Assembly (NCBI RefSeq): GCF_000585395.1
Contig: NZ_KK073875.1
Span: forward strand, 4,326,524 to 4,390,523
Reading direction: 5' to 3'
Origin: Saccharibacillus sacchari DSM 19268
Lineage (GTDB): Bacteria > Bacillota > Bacilli > Paenibacillales > Paenibacillaceae
Length of the DNA stretch: 64,000 nt
A program made the position numbers and the translations under genes. Below are positions 55,180 through 63,313 of this stretch, in pieces (position 1 is the first letter of the stretch; each line of letters begins with the position of its first letter). Below the pieces are notes generated by a model. That model was not told where the DNA came from and searched no databases. It saw nothing but the letters and a program-made list of their open reading frames with translations.

Positions 55180-55208
55180 ATTATAGCACAAGGATGTTTA
55201 ATTTGCAA
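55180..55208 (-). promoter_or_regulatory. Promoter of cmk-rpsA
   Basis: TTGCAA and TATAAT with a 17-base spacer and TGn extension on the minus strand; a strong match. Confidence 0.8.
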
Positions 55209-55277
55209 AACGTCAGCAAACGAAAGCAAAAAAATGCGAATCCTTTTCAAAAAACATCGAATCAAACCTGATTGGAA

Positions 55278-55919
55278 TTACCGATTCCGAAAATCAAGCT
55301 GACGTTCGAAGCAGTAACGAATGACCTTTTGGCGCTCGGCATCCGCAATCCGACTGAAATGTACGCTCACCGTATTCAGACCTGTACCCGGTTCCTTAAC
55401 CCGAAGCACTTCGCCGCTGAATTGAACATGATCGATGCTTCCGCTTTTGAACGCAAGCAAAATCCAACCATCGACCTCTTGATTCATATGAAGATCATGC
55501 TCATGGGGTGAAGTAAAAGATAATCCGCCGCCGCTTAAATCGGAAGTGATTGCCGTAAAATGAAATTCCGGCGCCAACACGGCGATTTCCACTTTTGCGG
55601 GAACCCGCAAGTAATGTCTCCGTTGAATCTTCGATATTTCTTCCGGTAAGGGCTTGCTGATCCGCATCAAAGGAATCGAATCATCGTGATAGCCCAGTAC
55701 GTGCGAGGTAAAATAATATTTGATTCCGTCTTCCGTCATATGGTAGACCGACAATTCCTCACCCAGGCGAAGTCGACTCATCCGACCTCCGCGCATCGGA
55801 ATTTCAACCAGCAAGGATTGTTCTTCGATCTCCGAAATCCGGGAACGGTGTTCATTTTCAAGTTTGGCTTCCATGGATACGGGCTGCATAAACAGCATAT
55901 CGTTCGTTTTTGGATACAT
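55278..55919 (-). CDS. ypfA: PilZ-domain c-di-GMP receptor (YpfA/DgrA-like flagellar brake)
   Basis: A 213-residue protein with an N-terminal YcgR-like domain and a C-terminal PilZ domain. The c-di-GMP motifs RRHYLR and SDLSGGG are both present. YpfA proteins slow motility when c-di-GMP binds. The ATG at 55919 matches the family start, with AAAGGCGG upstream; a longer frame exists but overlaps the promoter region. ypeB and sleB, which follow in Bacillus, are absent. Confidence 0.9.
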   Translation of the reverse strand: MYPKTNDMLFMQPVSMEAKLENEHRSRISEIEEQSLLVEIPMRGGRMSRLRLGEELSVYHMTEDGIKYYFTSHVLGYHDDSIPLMRISKPLPEEISKIQRRHYLRVPAKVEIAVLAPEFHFTAITSDLSGGGLSFTSPHEHDLHMNQEVDGWILLAFKSGSIDHVQFSGEVLRVKEPGTGLNTVSVHFSRIADAERQKVIRYCFERQLDFRNR

Positions 55920-56045
55920 TTTTTGATCGCCCGCCTTTAATATGCTTGCCATTCGGCTGTTCGCCGCGTTGTCAGGCCCCCTGATCATCGGCCTCATCAG
56001 TATAGCATGGAAAAATATGCTTGTGAGCCTAATATCCCAAAAAAC

Positions 56046-56097
56046 AAAAAGAAAGCCCGGCCTCCAAGCTATTTCTAAGCCAGGAGCGGACTTTAAA
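56046..56097 (-). terminator. Terminator of prsW
   Basis: An imperfect hairpin (AGTCC..TCC..GCT against AGC..GGA..CCGGGCTT) followed by CTTTTTG on the minus strand. Confidence 0.55.
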
Positions 56098-56130
56098 TGG
56101 ATTTTCGAGTGCAAAACCAGTACTTTCGAA

Positions 56131-56880
56131 TCAGGCTTTTTTCTTTTCCGATAGCGATGTGCGGGAAGAAGTCGGCTTTTGCATCGCTCGATCGAACGGT
56201 TCTTCCTTTTTCAAAAAACGGAACGGGGAACGATTATTGGCCTTGACGACCTTGTCCATTCCTCCATACCACATCAATGCCATAAACGGAATGATGTACC
56301 AGAGCCAGTAATGACCGGATAGGTTCAAAATGATGTCGTAGACGCCGTGCCAGAGTAGAGGCATCAAGAGTGACAGCAAAAGGAATTTTTTGCGTTGGGA
56401 AGGATTGGCGAATTTCGCCCTCCCCATGTAATAGCCCATTACGACGCCGAACATCGCATGACCCGATACCGGAAGCAATCCGCGCAGCAGCAGCGCACCG
56501 AAGGAAGCCTTGAGTTGAAAAGCATACATAATGTTCTCGAGCGTGGCAAATCCGAGCGCTACGGCTACCGCATATAAGATTCCGTCATAAGGTTCGTCAA
56601 ACTCGGTATGATTATAGATAAAATGGAATAAAACAAACCACTTGAACGCCTCTTCCACGCCTGACGATATGCCAAAAGCAAACAAATACGGGTTATCGCC
56701 AAAAGCTCGCAAAAGGCCTTGTTGCACAATCGTAATCGGCAGCACGACCAAAAAGCCGAGCAAAAACATCCGTACCACCATGTGCAAAGGCTCCGCATCA
56801 TACTTGTCTTTGAGGTAAAAGTAAAAAAGCAGCGCTACACCGGGCGTAACGGCCGCGACTAAAATGGTGAGAACAAACAA
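56131..56880 (-). CDS. prsW: PrsW-type intramembrane protease
   Basis: A 249-residue membrane protease, about seven helices. Catalytic GVEEAFKWF, SGHAMFGVVMGYYMG and LWHGVYD carry the glutamates and histidines of the family. B. subtilis PrsW cleaves the anti-sigma RsiW. The TTG at 56880 has AAAGGAGGAAGCA before it. It is not next to the ECF pair of this window. Confidence 0.92.
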   Translation of the reverse strand: MFVLTILVAAVTPGVALLFYFYLKDKYDAEPLHMVVRMFLLGFLVVLPITIVQQGLLRAFGDNPYLFAFGISSGVEEAFKWFVLFHFIYNHTEFDEPYDGILYAVAVALGFATLENIMYAFQLKASFGALLLRGLLPVSGHAMFGVVMGYYMGRAKFANPSQRKKFLLLSLLMPLLWHGVYDIILNLSGHYWLWYIIPFMALMWYGGMDKVVKANNRSPFRFLKKEEPFDRAMQKPTSSRTSLSEKKKA

Positions 56881-56943
56881 TGCTTCCTCCTTTCCCGCCT
56901 GCTTACGGCGAATGTACGGGTATCGATTTCATGCGAAAACGGA

Positions 56944-56977
56944 AACGGCCGTCCCGGCAATCGGGACGGCGGCGTTT
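56944..56977 (-). terminator. Terminator of mecA
   Basis: AACG-GCCGTCCCG pairs with CGGGACGGC-CGTT (with one bulge); T-rich end on the minus strand, 11 bp past the stop. Confidence 0.75.
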
Positions 56978-56987
56978 CGTTCGGGTA

Positions 56988-57599
56988 TCAGGCCCGGCGG
57001 TCAAAGTGCGTGCAAATCTGGGCAACCGCCCGATCTGCCATGACCGTCTTACCGTATTCCTGAAGCACGGCCGGTGTCACTGACGAGGAGCTGCCGAATT
57101 CGGCAAGCACCGCCGCCAGAGAGTCGTGCAGCGAATCATCCAAATCCTCCGCGGAAAAATGCAGGAACCAGGCGTTGTTATAATGGTAAAGCGAACCGTT
57201 CTCGGTTACTCGTTCACGCAGTACGTGAGCGGCTTCGATCAAAGGATCGATATCGTGGAAGGAGTAAACGATCGTATCGTTTGCCTCCATGGTCACTTCC
57301 ATTTCATAAACTTCATCCGGCATTTCTTCGTCTCCCGGTTCCGAATGGAGCGGATCGTATTTCCCTTTGGTTACGACTACGACCATGCCTTGGGCAGGAA
57401 GAGCGAATACTTCGACAGCCAAAGGACCCGTTGCGTCAAACCCCAGCTCGGAATAGGCTTGATCCATCATCTCGGTAAACAGCTCGTGGACTCTCGGAAT
57501 CTCCTGCCACATGTCTTCTCGCTGAATACCACGTTCATTGAGATCATCGGACGTAAGGAAGATGCGAATTTTATCCTGACTTAATCGTTCAATTTTCAT
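56988..57599 (-). CDS. mecA: Adaptor protein MecA
   Basis: A 203-residue MecA, adaptor of ClpC for degradation of ComK and other targets. MKIERLSQDKIRIFLTSDDL starts it and the C-terminal ClpC-binding domain (about 110-203) shows the alternating beta pattern. The ATG at 57599 has AAAGGAGGGTCCTGTC before it. Could be the MecA or MecB (YpbH) paralogue; the synteny favours YpbH. Confidence 0.92.
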   Translation of the reverse strand: MKIERLSQDKIRIFLTSDDLNERGIQREDMWQEIPRVHELFTEMMDQAYSELGFDATGPLAVEVFALPAQGMVVVVTKGKYDPLHSEPGDEEMPDEVYEMEVTMEANDTIVYSFHDIDPLIEAAHVLRERVTENGSLYHYNNAWFLHFSAEDLDDSLHDSLAAVLAEFGSSSSVTPAVLQEYGKTVMADRAVAQICTHFDRRA

Positions 57600-57959
57600 G
57601 ACAGGACCCTCCTTTTGGAGTGAATTTTGTTGAAAAGGCATCCCATGATCGGCATGTCTTCAGCGCTGTCATTCGTACACCGAGCACGAAGCGCCGGCTC
57701 CTGGAGACACAGCACTTGCGGCGTCGGCCCGAAAACAACTCCGAAAAACTCGCCACTGGTTGTGTTTTATATATATAACCACATATTTATGTTATCACTT
57801 CTTTCCGCTAAATGCACGCCCGGAAATCAAAACGCGTGAAAGGTTTCAGGTTGAAATGAAAAGGTTACAATCCCGTTATGTGCCGCAAAGCTTCTGGCAC
57901 TTATGCTAGACTTTGAAAGGGTTACATAAATGAATGACAGAAAGCGAGATGGATGACAG
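57600..57959. other. Divergent intergenic region, mecA / deacetylase
   Basis: 360 bp with an AT-rich inverted repeat at 57755-57784 (TGTG..TATATATATA..CACA) and a short hairpin (GTGCC/GGCAC) near 57880. It should hold both promoters. No gene seen. Confidence 0.5.
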
Positions 57960-58922
57960 ATGTGGAAAAAGACGGCCATGTTCTGGCTGGCTGCCGGCCT
58001 CGTGCTCGGCGCCTGCGGGAGCACTGCCGAAGAAGCGGGAACAAGCAGCACGGAACAAACCGCAAATGCAAACGACGCGCAGACGACCGACAATGCGACG
58101 GAAAACGGCGAGTCGCAGACTACGCAAGATCCAAATAGTCAAGCCGAAGAAACAGACAGCGCAAATAGCGGCGAGAACACGGATTCGAAAGCCGAAAAAG
58201 ACGCGACTGCGGAAAACGAAGAAACAAGCGCCGAGAAAGCCGATGATTCAAGCGAAGACTCGGCGGCGGCTTCCGAGGAGATTGCGATCGAATATCATAT
58301 GAACGCAAACTACGACATCGTTCCCAACGAAGGGACGGACGTTCCGAAAAAAGTCGTGTTGTTGACGTTCGACGACGGTCCCAAAGAAGCCGACATGATC
58401 AACAGCTTGATCGATACGCTGGACAAGCACGACGCCAAAGCGATTTTCTTCGTTAACGGATACCGCGTCAAAGCCAATCCCGATCTGCTTAAACTGATTC
58501 ATGACCGGGGCGGAATCATAGGCAATCATAGCTATGACCATATTATTTTGAAAAAGGAAAGCGACGCCGAGATCAAAAAACAAATGGAAGACACGCAAGC
58601 CATCGTTGAAGAAACGATCGGCGAAGCGCCCCACTTCTTCCGCCCGCCAAACGGTGCAGGCAATGATTACACGCGCGTCGTGGCAGCAGAAAATAATATG
58701 CTGCATATGAACTGGTCCGTCGGTTCGCTCGACTGGGTCAATCAAAATGATTCGCAGGCCGTGATCGACAACGTCTTCGACCAGCTCCACTCGGGCAGCA
58801 ACATTTTGATGCACGAGCTTCCTTGGACCGTTGAAGCTTTGGACGACTTGCTGACGCAGCTCGAAGCCAAAGGGTACTCGTTCGTGGATCCTAGAGCGAT
58901 CGATACGACCAAACAGCCTTAA
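57960..58922 (+). CDS. Polysaccharide deacetylase lipoprotein (PgdA-like)
   Basis: A 320-residue NodB-domain esterase outside the membrane. A lipoprotein signal ends in LGACG (Cys19). A long acidic, T/A/N/S-rich linker (about 20-115) reaches through the wall. The catalytic domain has LTFDDGP, GNHSYDH, FRPPNG and a late LMHELPWT. It probably removes acetyl groups from peptidoglycan N-acetylglucosamine. The ribosome site before the ATG is weak. One of few plus-strand genes. Confidence 0.92.
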   Translation: MWKKTAMFWLAAGLVLGACGSTAEEAGTSSTEQTANANDAQTTDNATENGESQTTQDPNSQAEETDSANSGENTDSKAEKDATAENEETSAEKADDSSEDSAAASEEIAIEYHMNANYDIVPNEGTDVPKKVVLLTFDDGPKEADMINSLIDTLDKHDAKAIFFVNGYRVKANPDLLKLIHDRGGIIGNHSYDHIILKKESDAEIKKQMEDTQAIVEETIGEAPHFFRPPNGAGNDYTRVVAAENNMLHMNWSVGSLDWVNQNDSQAVIDNVFDQLHSGSNILMHELPWTVEALDDLLTQLEAKGYSFVDPRAIDTTKQP

Positions 58923-58936
58923 CCTGAAAAGCAATT

Positions 58937-58966
58937 AAGCCGTCCCCATTGCGGGGACGGCTTTTT
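58937..58966 (+). terminator. Terminator of the deacetylase gene
   Basis: AAGCCGTCCCC / GGGGACGGCTT with loop ATTGC and TTTTT, 15 bp past the stop. Confidence 0.92.
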
Positions 58967-58985
58967 CGTACTGCGTTCAGCCTAT

Positions 58986-59822
58986 TTACTTCTGTAACGG
59001 CGGCGAACTGCGCAGCGTAATCAAATGGGTCTCGGCCGGCGAGCCCAGACGCAACGGAAAGTGGCTCGTGCCGATTCCTCGCGTAATGCGCAGCCCTGTC
59101 ATGCCGCCGTCTTCGGAATCGATAAAGTGCGTGCCGTCCAGATAGGTCTTGTAAAACGGCTTTGACGCCGCCGGACCGACTAACGGCAGGCTGATTTGTC
59201 CGCCGTGGGTATGGCCCGCAAAAGCGTAGTTAGCCGAGATCCGGCGCAGCGCCACCACCCACTTGGGATCGTGCATCAGCACGAGCACGCAATCGTCGCG
59301 GCGAATGCGCGGATCTCCGCGCCACATGCCTGCGGGACCCAAATCGTCGATTCCGGCGAGCCAAATCGTGCTTCCTCCGCGATGGAGCGGAACGTTTTTG
59401 CTGCCGAGCGGCTTGACGCCGCAGTCTTCAAGCAATCGATCCAGCTTCTCCATGTTCGGCATATAAGCTTCGTAATCGTGATTCCCGTAAACGGCATACG
59501 CCGGTCCCAGATTGCGCAACATGCGCATGTTAGCGCGCGTACGCTCTTCCGGTACTCCGCGATCGGTCAAATCTCCGGCAATCCAGACAATGTCCGCCTT
59601 GCCTTGCAGTGCGGCAATCTCCGCTTCGGGCAATGCCCGGCGATGAATATCCGCGATGAAATACACGCGATAACCGTCAAAAGCTGCGGGCAATCCCGGA
59701 ATATGCACGTCTTCATGCACGACGCGGAAAGCCATCGCTTCCTTCACCATATGTACGCCCAGGCCGGCAGCGGCGCCCGCCGCTGCTGCCAGAGCTTGTT
59801 TCCAACCCAATTTTATTGCCAC
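58986..59822 (-). CDS. Membrane-anchored metallophosphoesterase (YpbG/YkuE-like)
   Basis: A 278-residue calcineurin-like phosphoesterase with an N-terminal membrane or signal segment (about 5-25, Ala-rich). Motifs IADIHR, AGDLTDRG, GNHDYE, LMHDPKW and AGHTHGGQ are intact. It starts with GTG at 59822, GGAG upstream, overlapping the preceding gene by 10 bp. Substrate unknown; some relatives act on lipid or undecaprenyl phosphates. Confidence 0.88.
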   Translation of the reverse strand: MAIKLGWKQALAAAAGAAAGLGVHMVKEAMAFRVVHEDVHIPGLPAAFDGYRVYFIADIHRRALPEAEIAALQGKADIVWIAGDLTDRGVPEERTRANMRMLRNLGPAYAVYGNHDYEAYMPNMEKLDRLLEDCGVKPLGSKNVPLHRGGSTIWLAGIDDLGPAGMWRGDPRIRRDDCVLVLMHDPKWVVALRRISANYAFAGHTHGGQISLPLVGPAASKPFYKTYLDGTHFIDSEDGGMTGLRITRGIGTSHFPLRLGSPAETHLITLRSSPPLQK

Positions 59823-60247
59823 GGCAATTTCACTCCTGTCGCCTGGGTTCCCCACCATAGCAGCGTCCCGAGCAGTATTAGAAACAGCAAGATCAGCGTT
59901 TCGTAAAACCATTTGGTCAACCGAATCCGACCCGACGGATACAATACGCTGCGCGGCGGAAGTTCTTCCTCCGGCTCCGTCTCGTTCACGCTGGACGCTA
60001 CAGCAGTTCCCCTTAACACGGGACGCTCTGAGACACGCGAGGCCGCAGACGACCTTACAGCAGGCGTCTGCGGGACTGGCTCGGGCAATACGGCCCCTTT
60101 GCGATTCTCGGGAACCGACAGCCTCAATACGGTCGTATCCGACAGTTTCCTCTGATTATCCTGCCACTCCTGCTTGAACGATGGGCGCTTGCGGCGCTTC
60201 TTCCTTGTGCTCGGATGCCGATCCATGCGGCTTAAACGTTCGCTCAT
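59813..60247 (-). CDS. Hypothetical protein with C-terminal membrane helix
   Basis: A 144-residue protein. Basic N-terminus (STRKKRRKRPSFKQ), proline/serine-rich middle, one membrane helix at about 115-137. I do not recognise the family. It is between the CAAX protease gene (4-bp overlap) and the phosphoesterase gene (10-bp overlap), so the three work as an operon; in Bacillus this place is held by ypbE/ypbF. Confidence 0.7.
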   Translation of the reverse strand: MSERLSRMDRHPSTRKKRRKRPSFKQEWQDNQRKLSDTTVLRLSVPENRKGAVLPEPVPQTPAVRSSAASRVSERPVLRGTAVASSVNETEPEEELPPRSVLYPSGRIRLTKWFYETLILLFLILLGTLLWWGTQATGVKLPWQ

Positions 60248-60834
60248 TGTTCCTTCTGTTCCCTCCGTTTAATCATGATGCCCGAAATAAAATCAATCAA
60301 AAAATGACAAACGATCGGTGCCCACAGCGTGCCGGACTGCAAGTAAATCCAACCCAGTCCGTAACTGCTGGCAAACACCCATGCCGTCGGCAGCCAATGC
60401 CGCAGATAACGGATATGAATGACTGCGAAAAGGATACTCGTCCAGTAAGGACCCAGATGATACTGAAGCGCTCCCCGAAACAACAACTCTTCGCAAATCG
60501 ATACAATCGCCGCAATCGCAAAAATATGCCAGATCGGGCGATTACGAAATAATAGAGCATTAATCCCGCCGTCGTCCAAATCCTCTTCACGGCCCCAGAG
60601 CGTCATTAAAAAGTCAATCAAAAACATGACGACAGCCAATCCAAGTCCCCAATAGAGGAATGTTGGAGTTTCCGGCAGAGCCAAGAGCTCCAAAGGATTT
60701 CTACCCTGCAGCAAGATCCAAACCGTGCCGACCAACAGAGTTAATCCTTGGGTTAGGTACAGATTAATCAGCAATAGCCGATCCGTAAGCTGCACTTGAG
60801 CCCGCCTGCTTTTGTTCTTCTTTTTATTCGTCAT
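60244..60834 (-). CDS. CPBP-family intramembrane glutamic protease (YpbD-like)
   Basis: A 196-residue membrane protein, about five helices. The CAAX/Abi motif EELLFRG (EExxxR) is at about residue 100, and the second and third histidine sites lie in VIHIRYL and CHFLIDF. Such proteases act on membrane or prenylated substrates. First gene of a three-gene row. Confidence 0.88.
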   Translation of the reverse strand: MTNKKKNKSRRAQVQLTDRLLLINLYLTQGLTLLVGTVWILLQGRNPLELLALPETPTFLYWGLGLAVVMFLIDFLMTLWGREEDLDDGGINALLFRNRPIWHIFAIAAIVSICEELLFRGALQYHLGPYWTSILFAVIHIRYLRHWLPTAWVFASSYGLGWIYLQSGTLWAPIVCHFLIDFISGIMIKRREQKEQ

Positions 60835-61099
60835 GTTTTCGTTCCTTAGTACCTACAATTTAGAAAGCGGGTTTCTAATCAAATGATAACCAAAAGAATA
60901 GATGTAATCAAGTTCTGCCCGACGATATAGCCCTTTTATCCCCCTAGGCAGAATACCTCCTAATCCAGAATTTAGACATCAAAAAATACGTACGCATTCC
61001 TGTATAATATCTTTAATGATCGGAATTCAGTCTTCATTCATCGATAGAAAACGAATTTTAAGGTTTACTCATTCGTAAAATCCGAATTTGTTTTACCCG
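60835..61099. other. Gap before the serA leader
   Basis: 265 AT-rich bases. TATAAT at 61003-61008 on the plus strand has no good -35. No gene is seen. Confidence 0.45.
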
Positions 61100-61129
61100 T
61101 TGACACTCCGTGTAACCTTGTGTTAAAGT
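61100..61129 (+). promoter_or_regulatory. Promoter of serA
   Basis: TTGACA and TAAAGT with an 18-base spacer, just before the T-box. Confidence 0.75.
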
Positions 61130-61135
61130 ATGAAA

Positions 61136-61424
61136 AAATTAACCTGAGCGAAACGCATTGAAGGAGAACGAACGGACCCGTACATTTCAGAGAGCTGGTG
61201 GTTGGTGCGAACCAGTATGGCGATCCGTTCCAGAGCGCTCCCGAGCGTCTGTCCGATCCCGCAACTTGCGGCGTAGGCGCAGCCGGTGTCACGCCGTTAC
61301 CGTGAAGGGTCGGATTTTCCGACCCGCTAAGGCCGCAGCCTGCAAAGGTTCGGCGAATTAGGGTGGCACCGCGAGACTCTCGTCCCTTTACCGTACTATC
61401 GGTATGAGGACGGGAGTCTTTTTA
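61136..61424 (+). promoter_or_regulatory. T-box riboswitch, probably tRNA-Ser responsive
   Basis: The T-box sequence AGGGTGGCACCGCG is at 61360-61373 and the distal stem I part (AGAGAGCTGGTGG..GGTGCGAACC) at about 61190-61212. The UGGC bulge pairs with an NCCA end whose discriminator is G, as in tRNA-Ser. A TCC codon at 61229-61231 is a likely specifier. The terminator follows at 61375-61424. Uncharged tRNA would switch serA on. Confidence 0.88.
61375..61424 (+). terminator. T-box terminator of serA
   Basis: GACTCTCGTCC pairs with GGACGGGAGTC, followed by TTTTT. The antiterminator would use the preceding T-box sequence. Confidence 0.9.
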
Positions 61425-61614
61425 TGTGGAAGCATTTTGCGAGCCGCCTCTTTTGCTCAGGCCCATCCTCTGCCACAGCAACGCGTCTTTCCGTTATTGC
61501 AATATTGTAAGCGATAGAGTATTTGGTTTTTCGGACGTTCCGCAGGCGCGGACCGATTCCTTGAACATATTGGCTTGACTTGCAACGTACAGCGTACCGA
61601 ATAAGGGAGGAAAA
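61425..61614 (+). other. Leader between T-box and serA
   Basis: 190 bases with no clear hairpin or gene; ends in the serA ribosome site GGGAGG. Confidence 0.4.
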
Positions 61615-63207
61615 ATGACGATGTTTAAAGTATTGGTATCCGATCCGATCAGCGATTTGGGAATTCAGCAACTGGTGGAAGCCGCAGATGTGCAAGTGGA
61701 CAAAAAGACAGGGCTTTCCGAGTCCGAATTAATCGAAATCATCGGCGAGTATGACGCACTCCTCGTGCGCAGCCAAACCAAAGTAACCGAAGCGATCATG
61801 ACCGCGGGCACGCGGCTTAAAGTCGTAGGCCGCGCAGGCGTAGGCGTCGACAACATCGACCTTCCTGCCGCGACCGGACGCGGGATTATCGTTATCAACG
61901 CTCCGGACGGCAACACGATTACGACCTGTGAACATGCTTTTGCCATGATGATGGCACTGGCTCGTCATATTCCTCAAGCCTATGCCAAAACGGTCGGCGG
62001 CGAGTGGGATCGCAAATTCCTCGGCGTCGAACTGCGCAACAAAAAACTCGGCGTGCTCGGCATGGGTCGGATCGGCAGCGAAGTTGCCAAGCGTGCCAAA
62101 GCGTTCGGCATGGATATTCTCGGCTATGATCCGTTCCTGACGGAAGAACGCGCGGAGAAACAAGGAGTGAAACTGTCCAGCGTCGATGATATTGTCAAAA
62201 ACGCGGACTTCATTACGGTTCATACCCCATTAACGCCGGAAACTAAACATATGATTTCGACGGCCCAATTCGCCGTGATGAAAAAAGGAATGCGCATCAT
62301 CAACTGTGCCCGCGGCGGCGTGGTGGACGAAGCCGCACTCGTTGAAGCGATTGATCAAGGCATCGTGGCCGGCGCCGCATTCGACGTATTCGAACAAGAG
62401 CCGCCGGCTCCGGATCACCCGTTCCTGAACAATCCAAAAATCATCGTTACGCCTCACTTGGGCGCTTCGACCGTCGAAGCCCAAGAGAACGTTGCGATTG
62501 ACGTATCCGAGCAAGTGCTGCACATCCTGCGCGACGAGCCGTTCAAGAACGCCGTTAACATGCCGCCAGTGGCAAGCAGCGTCATGAACAAGCTGCAACC
62601 GTACTTCTCGATCGGCGAAAAACTCGGCAGCTTCGCTTCCCAACTGACAACGGCAGCCGTAAAATCGATTCGGATCGAATACGCCGGCGAATTGTCGGAA
62701 GTCGATGTGCAGCCGCTGACCCGTTATATTATCAAAGGCGTGCTCTCCCGTCATCTGGGCGGCGAAGTCAACATCGTCAATTCGCTGCATTTGGCCAAAA
62801 TCCGTGATCTGAATATTCAGGTGAACAGCTCGTCTACGACAAAAGGCTTCACGAACCTGATCACCGTTACGCTCGTCGAGCAAGATGACCAACAGCGTTC
62901 GGTATCCGGCACGCTGCTGTACGGTTACGGCGAACGGATCGTTCAAGTCAACGAATTCCCGATCGACTCGGCGCCGGATAGCCATCTGCTGCTGATCTCC
63001 CACAATGACCAACCGGGCATCATCGGCAGCATGGGTACGCTGCTCGGCCGCAACGAAGTCAACATCGCGACGATGCAAGTTGGACGGAAAGTCGTCGGCG
63101 GTGAAGCGGTTATGCTGCTCAGCGTAGACAAAGAAGTACCGAAAAACGTATTGACCGAGCTTGTGGGCCTCGAGGCCATCAACTCGGCTCAGGAGATTAC
63201 CCTTTAA
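61615..63207 (+). CDS. serA: D-3-phosphoglycerate dehydrogenase
   Basis: A 530-residue long-form SerA, first step of serine synthesis. The Rossmann loop LGVLGMGRIGSEVA is near residue 145. Catalytic Arg, Glu and His are in NCARGGVVDE, FDVFEQEPP and TPHLGAST. The allosteric substrate-binding domain and a C-terminal ACT domain (from about 455, NDQPGIIGSMGTLL) follow. An ATG two codons later is an alternative start. Controlled by the T-box upstream. Confidence 0.97.
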   Translation: MTMFKVLVSDPISDLGIQQLVEAADVQVDKKTGLSESELIEIIGEYDALLVRSQTKVTEAIMTAGTRLKVVGRAGVGVDNIDLPAATGRGIIVINAPDGNTITTCEHAFAMMMALARHIPQAYAKTVGGEWDRKFLGVELRNKKLGVLGMGRIGSEVAKRAKAFGMDILGYDPFLTEERAEKQGVKLSSVDDIVKNADFITVHTPLTPETKHMISTAQFAVMKKGMRIINCARGGVVDEAALVEAIDQGIVAGAAFDVFEQEPPAPDHPFLNNPKIIVTPHLGASTVEAQENVAIDVSEQVLHILRDEPFKNAVNMPPVASSVMNKLQPYFSIGEKLGSFASQLTTAAVKSIRIEYAGELSEVDVQPLTRYIIKGVLSRHLGGEVNIVNSLHLAKIRDLNIQVNSSSTTKGFTNLITVTLVEQDDQQRSVSGTLLYGYGERIVQVNEFPIDSAPDSHLLLISHNDQPGIIGSMGTLLGRNEVNIATMQVGRKVVGGEAVMLLSVDKEVPKNVLTELVGLEAINSAQEITL

Positions 63208-63227
63208 TATTCAATCCTTTCCTCGTA

Positions 63228-63266
63228 AAAAAGCTGTACGCGGCCCCACGGCGCGTACAGCTTTTT
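63228..63266. terminator. Bidirectional terminator between serA and glpK
   Basis: AAAAAGCTGTACGCG and its perfect complement CGCGTACAGCTTTTT, with A and T runs on both sides. Confidence 0.93.
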
Positions 63267-63313
63267 GCATGTAATCGTGACTTCCGCCTTAAAGCAAAGC
63301 CTCTTCTGCTCGC

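Noticed and set aside
57755..57784. AT-rich inverted repeat as a Rex operator
   Set aside because: The TTGTG and CACA halves are too far apart for the Rex consensus.
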